This document shows positions 38,501 through 53,500 of a DNA stretch of 64,000 nucleotides, one piece after another. The translations under genes and the position numbers were made by a program. Numbering within the stretch: the first letter of the stretch is position 1; each line of letters starts with the position of its first letter. Source of the stretch: Limnoperna fortunei (taxonomy: Eukaryota > Mollusca > Bivalvia > Mytilida > Modiolidae); assembly GCA_944474755.1 (NCBI GenBank), contig OX104118.1:75223865-75287864 (forward strand), given 5' to 3'. The notes below the pieces were generated by a model that worked only from the letters and a program-made list of their open reading frames with translations, was not told the DNA's origin and ran no database searches.

Positions 38501-41500
38501 TTAGGATTTAACATTTAAAATAAATTCAAGAAGAGGTATTTAGAATAAAAAGAACACAAGTTCTGGGATTTATCAATCTGTTTTCATAAATCCCAAAACA
38601 GGCATTACTGACTCATACTTGGAAGACTGTTTCTGTTCAAATGAAATAAAGCGACATCATTACAAGATATTGACTTTTCAGTTACGCACAATAAATATAA
38701 AACAAAGACATTCATTTTTATGTTTTCAAACAGTATCCTCATGTAGATACCCCGATCCTTTGTAATATGTTTTAAACTGACAAAAAATTGTAATTTGAAT
38801 AAACACACATTCTTTCCTAATTGACATTAGTGGTCATTCAGGTTTGTGATCCTAGATTTTGTTTATTCATTGTATGTACAATAAATGTCATGTGCGATTT
38901 CTGTATTCATTAAACATTCAATCTAACAAAATTTCACTAATATTTTGTCTTTCTTGTTTAGTTTACTTAATTTAAGTTTCCTGTGATATGTTGTTGGTAA
39001 ATAAATTTTGAGTATTACTATTATTTGAAACACAATTCATTTGAATTCAAATATATTTTGATCTTGTGTTGTATTTTCATCAAATATTTTTCCCTATAAA
39101 TAACACAGCATTATACAAGCATGGGTATACCATTGCAAGGATTATGAAAAGTAATCACAGATAGTTAAAAATACATTTATTTATCTAGTTACTTTTAATG
39201 AATTCTTTTGATTTCTGCTTCTCATACATTATTTCTGTGCAATTTACAGGAAGATTTTGTTGAATAGTTTGATTTTTGTTAACAGATTTCTCAAATTTAG
39301 TTGATTTTATCCTGCATTCATTACATTTGCTGTACAATAAAGGTAGCCAAATAAATTTTTGCTTTATTCCATACTACGAATAAAGTTTCCTGGTGCCCTT
39401 ACTGTCCTCACTTCTACTACTTTAGTGTTCTGTACTGGTTTAATTCTGTCGAATACAATATTTGTTTGTGATGTCAGGCTATCACAAGAATATGTGCCAA
39501 AAATTTCATGTCAAAAATGGCCAGAATTGTAATTTTCTCATGTTTGTCATTAGTATAAATTGTATATTTAATAGGATTGCATGATAAGAACAATATTTGT
39601 TTGTTTGAATGATGTTTAACGCCACTTTCAGCAATTTTTCAGCTATATCATGGCGTCCAGTTTTTATTGGAGGAGGAAGCCGGAGTACCCGGAGGAGGAC
39701 CTGCGGTAAGAAATATGGCAATCCTTGTCAATTAAGGAACAATATTTGTACATTGTCTGAAAGTATACAGTTTATTCGTACTTGCCACCTCTCATTTCTA
39801 CCTGTTTCTAAGGTTCGTACAAAAAAACTGTATATTATCTGACAATGTATGAATATTGTATATTTATTTCAAGATATTTTAGATGTCCCCTTCAAAAGTG
39901 GATAAATAATAAAAGAAAGCAATGTAACAAAATATTATAAGAAGTTTTTTTTTTCATTTTAAAATAAGAAATTTGCATCCCACTTACAGTTTTTCTCATA
40001 TTTGTCCTTTGTGTCAAATTTCCAACCTGGTAGATTCCCTTTCTATTAATAAATTCTGCCTGCTGAAGGGAGCTAACTTCTACTGAACCATGTGACTTCT
40101 TAACAGTTTGTAACCAATCAAGCTGTTTCTTGGTATCAATCTGAAGGAGAATCATATAAGTTAGTTACTCATGCACTTGATGACACAAAAAGGCATGGAC
40201 AGTTGTCTCAAATAACTGCTTTAAACTTCTATATAACTTTGCAATTGCAAACAGCTGGATTGTCTTTAACTGGCAGAGCAAAATGTAATAGAATTACATG
40301 TATCAACAAATGATTCTATGCTTTAATTTATAACAAACAAGATAAAAGCTTTCATGAAGAAAAAGCATTGTGTATAAAGTATAAATTTAACAACATCATT
40401 CTCCATCTCTCCACTAAATACTAAAATATTCATTGATTACTTAGTATTGTAACTACTAGGTAAAAGGGAATAACTCCTACAAAAAATATTGTATCATAAT
40501 TTTCTGTCAACATGCACATATGGTGTCCTTCATCCCTATCAAGTTTCATAAAATTCTGATAAGTAGTTAGAGAGGAATTGAACTAACAAGAAAATTTTGG
40601 GAAATTTCTTTGTTTAAAAGGGGAATAACTCCTACAAAAATATTTTATCATAATTTCCTGTCTAAATATGATGTCCTTCATTCCTACCAAGTTTCATAAC
40701 ATTCTGCTCAGTAGCTACAGAGGAGTTTACGTTTACCAGAATATTTTGAGAAATAAGCTCAAAAGGGGAATACCTCCTACAAAACAATAACGTATCAAAG
40801 TTTCCTGTTGATATGCACAACTAAATAAGGTATCCTTCATTCCTATCAAGTTTCATAAAATTCTGATCGGTAGCTACAGAGGAGTTGTGCTTACAAGAAT
40901 ATTTTGAGAAATTTCTTATTTCAAAAGGGGAATAACTCCTACAGAAAAATTGTATCAGAATTTTCTTTAGATATGCACTACAAACCGTGTACTTTATTCC
41001 TGCCAAGTTTCATAAAATTCTTATCACTAGTTACAGAGGAGTTTAGGCTTACAAGAATATTTTGAGAAATTTCTATGATCAAAAGGGGAATAACTCCTAC
41101 ACACACAAAAATTGCATCAAAATTTCCTGTTGATATGCACAACTTAATAAGGTATCCTTCATTCCTATCAAGTTTCATAAAATTCTGATTGGTAGCTACA
41201 GAGGAGTTGTGCTTACAAGAATAGGACTGACAGACAGATGGACAGACTAAATGACCAGTTAATGAAAGCGCTATCCAGGCGACAACATTGAATATATATG
41301 AACATGAAAGTTGACAAAGTTCTCCTCCCAAAAATATGGTCCCCTTGATGAAATTTTCTGGAAATCAATCCCACCCAAGCACCTACTATAAGTAACAATT
41401 TCCCAAAGTTTCATGAAAATCCATGACGAAATGCAAGTGCTATCCAGGGGACAACATTGAATATATATGTACATGAAAGTTGACTAGATCCTCCTCCCAA

Positions 41501-44500
41501 AAATATGGTCCCCTTGACAAATTTCCAAGAAAATCAATCCCATCCAAGCACCTACTATAAGTAACAATTTCCCAAAGTTTTATGAATATCCATTAAGAAA
41601 TGAAAGTGCTATCCAGGCGACAACATTGAATATACATGTAAACGAAAGTTGACTAAGTCCTCCTCCCAAAAATATGGTCCCCCTTGACAAATTTCCCTGA
41701 AAATCAATCCCATCCAAGCGCCTACTATAAGTAATAATTTCCCAAAGTTTTGTTAAAATCCATTAAAACATTAAAGCGCTATCCAGGCAACAACAGAATG
41801 ACACACGGACGGACTGACGGACAGACGTTTCAAAAACATTATACCCTTGGCAACTTCTTTGCATGGGTTATAATAATACAACAGCAGTTTTTTATTATTG
41901 TTTGCTGTAATGAGTTTCTATACCAATTTTCAGCAATTTTTCAGCAGGTCTAAACTTAAATTGCTCTCAGTATATTGCAGAATTAAATGACATCTTGATG
42001 ACATTATCTGCCAAAATATGAAACAGTACAAATAATACTAACAGTTTGCTAATCTGTTAGTAATGAAATAGCCAAAATCTTTTTACTGCAATTGTGCAAA
42101 AAAGATTGGAGAATACCAATTAATTAAAATAACTAGCTTCCAAAGTCATGAGTAACATCAAACAGTAATAGTAATGATTTACCGTTGAGTCTCATTCTTC
42201 ATTCTAGGCATATGTATTTTCATCAGTTCCTACATGTATTTAATTTTCTTCGATAGCATAACTAATCAATGAATTATGGACTTTTCCCTGTCAGATTAAA
42301 GTTCCCGATGAATAAACTCCAGTCAGAACAATACCTGTAGCTATTGTATTTAAACAATTGAATTGGACAGTTCACCTTCCAAAACTGATATACAGGAAAG
42401 GTTTCATTTGGTCTGGTATAAAAACTTTGACCATAACTTTAGATGTATTGATCTCAAAATCAATATGGTTTTTCCTTTTGTAATATGTGACTATACCCTC
42501 ATGTAATGTTGCAATCACATATATATTATATGACTTATAATCAAGAAACCAGGATAGCTGACTGAATAGTGGATCAGTGAGGTAAAAATTGTAAATACCA
42601 GTTTTTTTGGCAAATGAGGATCAGAATCAAGCTCCTTCCAGACTTCTTGGCATTTTTCCAGGAACTGCTTAGTATCACAATCCTGCTTCAAGTGAAAAAT
42701 CAGTGGAGCATAACCAGTAGTGGCAGAGTGTAAACAATTGACTTTATCTATCTCCATGGCACCTTCTCCAGCAGATATGCTGGCCAGGTCAACAAACACC
42801 TTCAGCTCTTTTAGTCCATCTAAAAATATGGAATGTGAAAGTATAACTGTTATATTTATTGCTATTAAATTTTTTCTGTATTTTTTCATAGATTACTTCC
42901 AGGAGTCTACCGATGCTCACCTGGTAGTCTTTTTTTTAGAATGGTAGTCATCTTTGTAAGAAGGTATCATTTTAGAAGGGACCATCAAGGAGTCATTGAT
43001 TCAGTGGATAAAAATTTTAAATTTATTTTGTCAAAGTAGGTCCAATTGTAAGCAATAAATTGGTCCTGGTAGAATAGTTTGGACAGTATTAATCAGAAGA
43101 TTTCTTGGTGTATAAACTGCATAATTATGTAATCCAGTATTTTAAGACTATAGATACTATATTTACTGAAGTTTGATTCAAATGGACAAAAAACAGGAGA
43201 TGCCACAACTAGAGTAGAAACTTCTTACCCTTTAGGAACAACTGCATTTGATCACATTTCTCCATTTTCATTTGTTTTCTTTGTCTCGACTTATTTTTTA
43301 TTTTGACTATCAGTTTGTCTTTCTATTCTGAATTATAGCAGACACAATGAAACCTAACCTGTATATGAGTTGCTTTTGGTCAAGGCATTTGAATTTTTGG
43401 AAAGTGAGCTGTGCCATTGTTGAAATACAAAAAGTTATTCTCTCTGCAGCTTATTAAAAGGGAACTTTATATCTGACATGCAAAAGAAAATCAGTCATTG
43501 ATTAAATTTGCTGTCTAAAAAAAATTCAACACATACTGAGGAAATTACAAAAACTTCAAATACAATTATGATAACCAACTCAAACACAGGAAAGGTTTCA
43601 TAGGATCCACTTTAAAACTTTAATGATGTCATTGTCTCATCTTTTCACTATTAAAATTCTCATTATGTTAACTTTTAAAGTACTATTTATTGAATTGCCT
43701 TACAACCACAGTTAAGTCAAAACTATGATGTTGGAAATGTTTAAGAACCATATAATTATTAATTAAAGCAGAAACATTCTCTATATTGGAACCATTTTTA
43801 CCTAGCCCCTCAATTTTACAGGTATATCTTCATTAAACATACCTTTGCACTAAAAAAGTTACATCCATATTTTTGGCCCTTTTTTAAAGCCTGTAACTTG
43901 ACAACTTATTGTTTCAGTAGAAACCACAGTAATGGAACTGTATATTAATATTATCAGATGTCTTGGATGACAGATATATAAATAGTTAACGTTTTTCAAT
44001 CAAATATAACTTGCAATATACATCTGAAAGTAATTTTCCTCCTACAATATTACTTACTTCGCATAGATTTTTTCAGCCAATCAACAAGCGGTTTACATTG
44101 AATAAATATCTTCAGGCAATCTGCTCTTTCCTTGGTAACATCTCTAAGAATGGAACATGTTTTTAACAGAGCTTTGTCCAGCTTGTTCATTTGTGTGTTT
44201 GCAAATTTTGTCTACAATAAGAATTTTTTTAATCATGTTAAATACAGCAATACATGTACAATGCAAAGTGCAAGAACAGTTATCATGTAAAATTGTGCCT
44301 TTGTTGTTTATCCATTTATTAATAAACAATATGATAAATAGACCATTTTATTATCATATTCATTTACTTAGTCAACTGTCTTCAAAACTCTTGCAGGTCC
44401 TAAGTTATATATAAAAATGAAATATGACGTGTATTAATATATAACTAATTTGAAATAAATAAATGTATATGTATTAACATGTTCAGCTAGAATCTTATTT

Positions 44501-47500
44501 GATCATCATTCATTTACCAATTCTAAAATTGTTTATACAGGTAATCACTACATACAAAATTTCAAATCTAGCTTGTAACAAATTCTCTCCACAAAACAAT
44601 CTACAAATCTACAATTGCATCTGTAAAATATTAACATATTGAGTACACAATAAAAACTCACATATTCTTGGATAGCTAAAACTTGGCTAAAATCCCCTTT
44701 CAAATCAAAAGCCTTCACTACATTCAAAATAACTGCAGCTCCAAACAAACAGCTTCTAAGATTTCTGTATTCATTCACTTGAACTAATCTTTCTACAATC
44801 CATTCAGTCTGTCCACTCTTTGCCAGCAGTTGCAATTCAGATCTTAGAATCTCAGATTTGGTATTTTCAAAATATTTTTCAAACTCTGTAAACAACAAAT
44901 CCCCTTTTTTCAACTTTTCACTAAAAACTGTCCACTGTGAAATGGTTGATTCCCAGACCTCACTGAATACCTCTTGAGTAGTTAGCAGCCTATTCTTCTG
45001 TTCTCTTAGTATATTTCCTCTTTCCTCCCACAGTTTTGTAAACAGAAGGCTTTTTCTACATTCAATTATGTGAGGTAAAAGTTTAAGTTGATCACATGTT
45101 AGTTCAAAAACAGTCACAAATGGCTTATAATTTTGAAGATCTACTAACTTTTCTTTTGCTACTGTTTTCACAAGTCGATTTAGAGAAAATTCATTCAAAT
45201 ATTCTAATGTTTTCAATAGTTCATAAAGTTGCTTTGTGTCACCTATAAAATATGGTAAAAACTGTAAACAAATGAAAGTACACCAACAGTGTTTTCAATA
45301 AAAGCCGGCAGCCGGCAAAATCAACCGCTTATTGCCAATTTTTTGCCGGCTATTCCATTTCCGATTTCAAAAATCGGAGTTCGCAATTTTCGCGGACGAG
45401 GTCGGGATCGTCAGTCTTTGTTTTGGTATTGCGTACTCCCGGGTACCAGTTCATATCACTTGTGCGTTTGAAAACTAGGTGAAAACATTGTTTTCATTCA
45501 AAGAGACGAAAAGACCCTGACTGTGGTGAAGAGGTCAGAAAGAAACTGGTGTTGAAATAAAATACAAAATTTTACATAGGCCAATGTCCATTCATCATTC
45601 ACACCGTTTTTAATTTACATGTAAAAAATAACAAAACTTAAAAAAATTACAAAAACAAAACAACACAAACCATAAGACAGTCAGTTAGTTTGAGAGATAT
45701 TGAATTCAATGTGCAGGTAAGTGAATCAATACCTGTAGAGGTTAGCCAGGTACTGATTAGATTTTTTTTTAGACTACTCTGACATCAAAGGTATGGCCCA
45801 GGTCCTTTTGTAGGATGTACTGTACCCTAGTCAGTGACAGAAATTCTTTTCCCATAGAATAATATTTTTTTTTCTTTTAATAAAAGGGACACCCAGCCCA
45901 TTTGATTCTGAGGTGGGAAGCTTGCAAATGTATATTTTTGAAGTGGGGAGGAGGAAGGTTTTTTTTTGGGGGGGGGGGGGATTTCCGGTGAAATTGCAGG
46001 AGAGAGCAATGTAAATAATATTGTTTCTATGAAATTGTCAAAACAGAATTAAAACATGTAAAATTGTAAAAAAAACATTTTAAATAAAAATTTTGAAATG
46101 AAAAAATTCTTTAAACCAGCAATACTATTGTGCAATCATCAAGCACCTAACTGTATCCGTTAAAATACATGTAGTATGTGTAGCTAAAAGTGACTTATTA
46201 AGATTATCTACCTGTATGAAACAATACTTGTGTAAAAAAAAATATCTACCTACCTTCACTATTTTTAGGGTTTTCCAATCTTAAATCATATCTTTGGGGC
46301 CTGACAAAATATAACACCTTACAATGCATATATCCTGCAAATCAAATTTATGTCTCCCCCCCCCCACACTTTTGTGGGGAGACATTGTTTTTGTCGTATC
46401 CGTCTGTCCGTCACACAGTTTGTAAACGCAACTCCTCTGACACTACTAAACAGAATTTCATGAAACTTGGTATATAGGTAGTACACCATGTAGATGTGCA
46501 TACTGTCAGGCAATTTTTGTTATGAAAATTAACATAAACCTCTTTGTTTCTTTGTTCTGTTAGCTTTGAATGGAAATAAGGAAATTGTTTAAATAATCAT
46601 GCTGACATTAAATATAACACTGGTATGTTGGTCAAGGCTTTTGTCAATTTATGAAATTGGTAAGAAATAATTAAGATTCATGTCACAATTCATAAAGTTT
46701 TGCAGAAAATATAACAAATGAAAAGGATGATTTAGATACAGCTAGAGGGCTTACAACTTAATCCAAAACTGCTAATTTTCGTTTTCGGCCAGGGGGGCTT
46801 TGCCCCCCTAGTCCCCCTGGACCCACTGGGGGCCTTCAGCGGCCCCCAGACCCCTCGCCGTAGTTATTCTTCCCCCTATTCCAATTTTTTTGCCTTCTAT
46901 TGCAAAAGTTAATGAAAACACTGACCAAGTCCAAAACAAATTCAGTAGTTTTAAATGTTTGCAGTTAAAGTAAACGTCAGGAGACTGTAATCGCACACCT
47001 GGAACACAAAAGATTTCCACTATAGATATTAAAATTTTTGCAATTTACAGTTCCAGTCAAGTTGTTATAGCTTTTAAGTTACTGATTAAAACTAAACATG
47101 TTTCCAAAATATTTGTTTAAGTACAATAATTCCTAAAAGATGAAATTTCTGACAATTTCTAAAATTAAATGATTTGTAGGTTATTTTAGTAATGTACAAT
47201 TTTACTCTAGGTTTTACAGACTTTTATAAGTATATAATATGTAATTTATAACACAAGAACTGATTATTTTGTCCCAATTCGTCATTAAAGAGTCATCTAA
47301 CAACTTTGGACTAAGCAATGATTTGTAAGCTGTGCTTTGCTGATCATTTGTGCAATTTACAGTTTCACTCTAGCTGTTATGGCATTTAAGTTACAGGGCA
47401 AAAAACTACAAATTTCAACCAAAGTTTTTATAAAAAGGCAATAACTCCTATAAGGCGTCATCTGACAATTTCAGACCAATTAAGTGAATTGTAGAACTTG

Positions 47501-50500
47501 TATTGCTGATCATTTTTGCATCGTACAGTTTCACTCTATCTATTATAGGTTTTAGGTTACAGGACAAAAACAACAAATTTCATAAAAAATCGTCATTAAA
47601 GGGCAATAACTCTTACAAGAAGACATCTTTCAATTTCATACCAAAAAATGAAATTGCAGGACTTATACTGTTATTTTTACCATTAGCTGTTTGGACAAAA
47701 ATGAAATTTTTTTTTTTAAATCGTCATTAAAGGGCAAAAACTACTGTAAGTAGTTATCTGACAATTTCAGACCAAGAGAGTGAATTGTAGGACTTGTATT
47801 GCTGATAATTTTTGTAATTTACAGTCTCACTCTTTCTGTTATAGTTTTTATGTTTAGCACAAAAATGGAAAATTTTCATTAAAAAAATTAATTGAAATTC
47901 AAGGGCAATAAATTTCATTAAAAAAATTAAAATTGTAATTCAAGGGCAATACATTTTTATTATAAAAATAGTAATTAAAGGGCAATAACTCTTATAAGGA
48001 GCCATCTGAACATTTTGCAGACCAATAAAGTGAATGTATGACTGATCCTTTTTACCATTATCTGTTATAGGTTTTAAGTTACAGGACAATAACGGAAAAC
48101 TTCATTGAAAAATTGTAATTCAAGGGCAATAACTCATACAAGGAGTAATTCACTTAATTTCAGACCAATTATGTGAATTGTAGGACTTGTATTCCTGATC
48201 ATTTTTGCAATTTACAGTTTCACTCTGTTATAGGTTATTATAGGTTCTGTTATAGGACAAAAATGAAAAATTTCATTTAAAAAATTGTAATTCAGTCAAC
48301 TGACAATTTCAGACCAATCATGAGAATTGTAGAACTTGTATTGTGCTGATCAATTTTTCAATTTACAGTTTCACTCTAGCTGCAATAGTTTTTAGGTTAC
48401 AGGACAAAAATGAAAAAAATCCTAAAAAATTGTCATTAAAGGCAATAACTGCAATAAGGCTTCATCTGACAATTTCACAAAAGGAAGTGAATTGTAGGAC
48501 CTGTATTCTTGATCATTTTTGCTTTTTAAAATTTCACTCTAGCTGTTATAGTTTTTAAGTTACAGGCCAAAAACTGAAAATTTCATAAAAAATGTCATTT
48601 AAGGGCAATAACTCCTATAAGTAGTGGTCTGATAATTTATACCAACAAAGTGTTTTGTAGTTACTGTCTTGCTGATCATTTAAGCAATTCACAATTTCAA
48701 CCTAGCTCTTATAGATTTCAAGTTATATGGTAAAAACTGAAAATTTTGTCAAATATTGTCATTAAAGGGCAATAACTCCAACAAGAAACCATTACACAAC
48801 TTCAGACTAATAGAAATTATTGTAGACCTTAATGTGTTGATCAATTTGTGGTAACAGTTTTCTCCATAGCTATTATAATTTCAGTGATTTTGTTAGCTTG
48901 AATTTGCCTCCAAATTTCGGCTGTTTCCCCTGGAGCAAATTTCCCAAATTTTGTGTAAATATTTCCAAATTTATGACAAAAATCCCAACAGAAAACCATA
49001 AGAACAGGCGATCGAGGTCTATATTATTCATGGCTTCCGTTGGAGGGCTACTCGCTGTTCAATTTTGTTAACATTTTAATAAGAAACCTTCTTATTTTTG
49101 TCACTCCGTGTTTATCGTGTTTACGGGCCATAACAAAACAGTGTACGACGATTCCCATCTGACTTTTACCTTGCACAAACTGCGCAGCGGCAAAGTAATA
49201 CCGGAAACCAGTTCAAAGCAAAAAAAGTTTGGAAAAGTTCCGGAGCGGATATGGACTGTGTGCTGGAAATTGCACAATACGATGCCGCCAGTGTTAAACG
49301 AGTATTGCACCGATTTAAACATAATAATAATTAGTATTTTGGCAGTCATTTTCATTTTCTTATGTTTAAATATGTTTAAGTGCATTTTACATAAAATACA
49401 TACTATTTTTATAGAATTCAGTGTTGAAATTTTTAACTATACATGTACTTCATTTATAATTCTAGCAACTTATTTTTAAAAAAGTTTTTCTATTGTAATG
49501 TATTTTTTTCTGGTTTTTCATTGATACTTTATACTTCAAATTGAAACTGCTCAAAATAAATCCATATAATTCCAAACATCTTGATAATATAAAATCAAAC
49601 AAAATGGAAGTTTCTGCAGTCATCCGATGTTTGAACATCTCACATAAGTCAAATAAATATATCTAACAAAAGATCAATTTAGCTATTTTATTGACTGCTT
49701 ACTGTTATTTTCATTTTTTTATATGTGTAAAACCATTGTTTTGTTTTCCCAATTTCAAGAAAAACATAGATAAATTTTCCCAATTGAAAAGGAGGGGGCT
49801 GTTTTTAAAAAGGCAACAGAATCACTGAATTTTTTAGATATTGACCAATAACCTGCGTTGACACTACATTCTATTTTTAGTAACAATGGCCATCTTTATC
49901 CATTGATCAACATCCTTGGTTGGGTATGAATTTGAAACTAGAAACAATTAAAATGTTAACAAGTGTGGACTGTGAGCACGCTCACAAAGGGATACCCCCC
50001 ACTTCGCTTCAAGTCCAATTATCTCCCCTGAATAATAACTGACAGCGACGAAAATTCTTCATGCACATCTACATATGATGTACTTCCTTCATGTCAAGTT
50101 TCATCAAAATCTGTCCAGCGGATTAGGAGAAGTTGCGCTTACGAGGTCCCGCACTGAATACTATATTTAAAAAGTCTAAGTCCAATTATCTCCCCTGAAT
50201 AATAACCGACAGCGACGAAAATTCTTCCTGCACATCTACATATGATGTACTTCCTTCATGTAAAGTTTCATCAAAATCTGTCAAGCAGTTTAGGAGGAGT
50301 TGCGCTTATGAGGTCCCGCACTGAATACTATATTTAAAAGTCTATGTCAAATTATCTCCCCTGAATAATATCTGACAGCAACGAAAATTCTTCATACACA
50401 TCTACATATGATGTACTTCCGTCATGCTAAGTTTCATCAAAATCTGTCAATCGGTTTAGGAGAAGCGCTTACAAGTCATGTGGACAGACGGGCAGACAGA

Positions 50501-53500
50501 CAGACAGACAGGGTGATTCCTATATACCCCCCAAACTAGTTTACAGGGGGTATAAAAATATAAAAAACCTAATTACATGTTCTTTTACACAGTAATTTCT
50601 AGGTAATATATTGCAAGGCTAAACAAAGAGATAGGAAAATGCAGATAGTTAACATGTTTGAATAATAAAGAAAACTTAAGATGGAATACCTTTGCAATGA
50701 ATGCTGAAATCAGTAAATTCTCGCACAAGTTTCTCAGTTTCCTTGTAGGTCTGGAATTCCTTCTCTCTCAGTTTTAAATAAAACACTGTTTTAGGAATAT
50801 CTATGTCTTTCATAGGTTGAATAATTTTTTGAAAGCTATCTCTTTTCTCTAGTACTGTCTGCAAATCGTGTACTAAAATTCCTCCATCAATCAACTTACT
50901 GATCACAGATTTCAGAATTTCAACTGACTCATGCAACAAATTCAGGCAATGCTTCTTCCAATACTTTGGAAATTTGTCTGCAAATATACCAATATGGAAT
51001 GCAAATTACAACTTGATTCTAAAACTTTAGAAACTTAATGGTGGATGCTTCAGGTGACTCTCAAAAATAAGTGAAAATTTTGCTTTAAAAACTCATGTAT
51101 ACTGTCTTTTGGTCTGTATAATGTGCACATTTATTCTTTTAAAACAACTTTTTAAAACTGTGTGCACATAATACATACGAGTAATGAGGAGTTTTTTCCA
51201 GGTAACAACAAGACATAGGAACATAACTTCGTCTTTAAAAACTTCCTGTTATCAAAATGTGACAATTTATTGTTTGAACGCCATGCATTTTAGAAAACGA
51301 ACCAGACTTTTTTTTATTCTTCAGATGGAAAAAGGGGGTGCGCATAATACATAAATGCACATTATACAACCCAAAAGATGGTTAATGTACCTTTTGAGGT
51401 AGGTATAACAGTACAACACTTCCTACTTACGATACATTTCAATAAATATTGGAAATGGAGCCCATGTGATGATGTGTTCTAATGTCTGGTGAGGACTTCT
51501 GGGTTGACTTGTGTCCCAATTACGCTCTAGAACATTGTTAATCAAGTCACTAAATCGCACTACAGCTTTGTCGTTTCTCATAATTTCCTTGTCTAAGTTA
51601 CTGCAGTTGTTAATTGCCTGTAAAATTTCAAATTCCTTAACAATTACTGATAAGAAGTCAATGATTTTCTCTCTCTATGAAATATGATATGTGAATTTTG
51701 AGACTTGTAATTTATCTATATAAAGCAAGAAAGTTCATCGCAAGTTGTCATCAATCTGTAACAAGGAAAGCAAAGATTAAGGGAATTGTCAACATCTATA
51801 AATAAAGCAAGGCTGAGGTCATTGGTAACTGTTAACATTTATCTTCATCACAATGGGGATTTGTAATGTCTATCAAGGATTAGGTTAGTAGGAATTGTTA
51901 TCGCTAAATAAAACCTTTCCTGTGTATGAGTTGGTGCTGGAGCTGAACTGTCCTATTGTTTTAATACAATCGCTATTGTTCTCTCTGTAGTTTATTCAAT
52001 GAGGACTTTAAATTTTCAATCATTCATTGATTAAATTAAACGTGTACTGCACCAGTAAGCATTAAATGAGCTTTTAGGGGGATGGAAAGAGATTATTTGG
52101 TCCACTTGAACAGCAAGGTTAAGGTAATACAATTGTTCATGTCTATCTATATAAAGCAAAGGTAATGTCAAAGCAGAATGAGATCCTCTATTTCTACAAA
52201 GCAAGAAAAAGGCCATTCATATTGATAGATATCTGTAGAAAGAAAGAGGAAAGTTATTAAGGGATTGTTAAATTGATTTGTCTCTTTACCTAAGAAACAG
52301 TTGTGAATTCTATTTGTAAATAACTAGGCAAGCTATGAATTCTAAAGCTAACATCCAATCCATTCTACTTTGAATGCAATTAAGTTATATTTATATCATA
52401 GTCTTTGGATTTAGACAAATACACTTTCTAACGCAACAGTATGAGAAGTGTATTTGTCTAACGAGGAAGGTAGTGCTATAAATTACTTGTAACATGAATA
52501 AGCCCCTAGATCCCGCCCACTAATAATTTGTGATAAATAAGGAGGGCAGTGTTTATTATGGTGCGTCCGATATTCGACCAATTAAATAACAAAGTCGATC
52601 TAGCGATCGCTGATACCCCCGCTTTTGTGAAAATTTCTAACGTTTTTCGTGGACTGTGACCTTGAAATTTGACTGATTTCCCCCAAAATCGATAGGCTTC
52701 TTACCAACCTGATATATAACAATATCCCAAAGTTTCATTCAAATCGGATGCAAACTTTTTGAGTTATTGTCCGGAAACAACTTTTATGTTAAAATTTTTA
52801 ACGTTTTTCGTGGACTGTGACCTTGAAATTTGACGGATTTCCCCCAAAATCTATAGGCTTCTTACCAACCTGATATATGACAATATCCCAAAGTTTCATT
52901 CAAATCGGATGTAAACTTTTTGAGTTATTGTCCGGAAACAACTTTTTTGTTAAAATTTCTAACGTTTTTCGTGGACTGTGACCTTGAAATTTGACGGATT
53001 TCCCCCAAAATCGATAGGCTTCTTACCATTCTGATATATAACAATATCCCAAAGTTTCATTCAAATCGGATGTAAACTTTTTGAATTATCATCCAGAAAC
53101 CAAATGTGGACGGACGGACGGACGGACATGAGGACCACTATATACCCCCGACTCTGTCGAGCGGGGGTATAAAAAGCTGATATTCGAAGCTCGTGGTATC
53201 CTTTTGCAATGAAAATCAATATAAAATTTGACATTATTAAGACGGAGTTTTGCTGTGCATTATTGGTTCTAATTGTAGTTGGTTATTACATGGATGATTT
53301 TCCCTCAAGTTTAACTGTGAGGCACACGTTATCATGCAATACTATCCAAGTGTTTTAATTTAGAGCATATATACTTGTTGTCTCTAGTTAGTTAGTTATC
53401 TTAAAAGAGTTGTACTGACACAGTACCAATTTTGGTATTTGCATTCATAACGTAATATAATATAAATATGTTTCTAAATGATATGGATGTTATTCAAAAG

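Larger units (their letters stand above)
32985..44661. other. introns 7-11 of the RNF213-like gene, remaining sequence
   Basis: Outside the listed repeats and exons nothing is recognised in 32,990-33,260, 34,415-34,650, 35,140-35,670, 36,065-36,600, 37,880-39,597, 39,740-39,987, 40,141-40,440, 41,875-42,598, 42,820-44,057 and 44,212-44,661. The segment 43,370-43,640 (CAGGAAAGGTTTCATAGG, TCAGTCATTGATTAAATT) resembles 51,900-52,040 and 42,390-42,420, so it is a worn interspersed repeat. Confidence 0.5.

Noticed and set aside
49108..49479. 123-codon frame with a hydrophobic end, and an opposite frame at 49101-49385.
   Set aside because: Sits in the CAGTG element without any transposase motif; no splice or start evidence.
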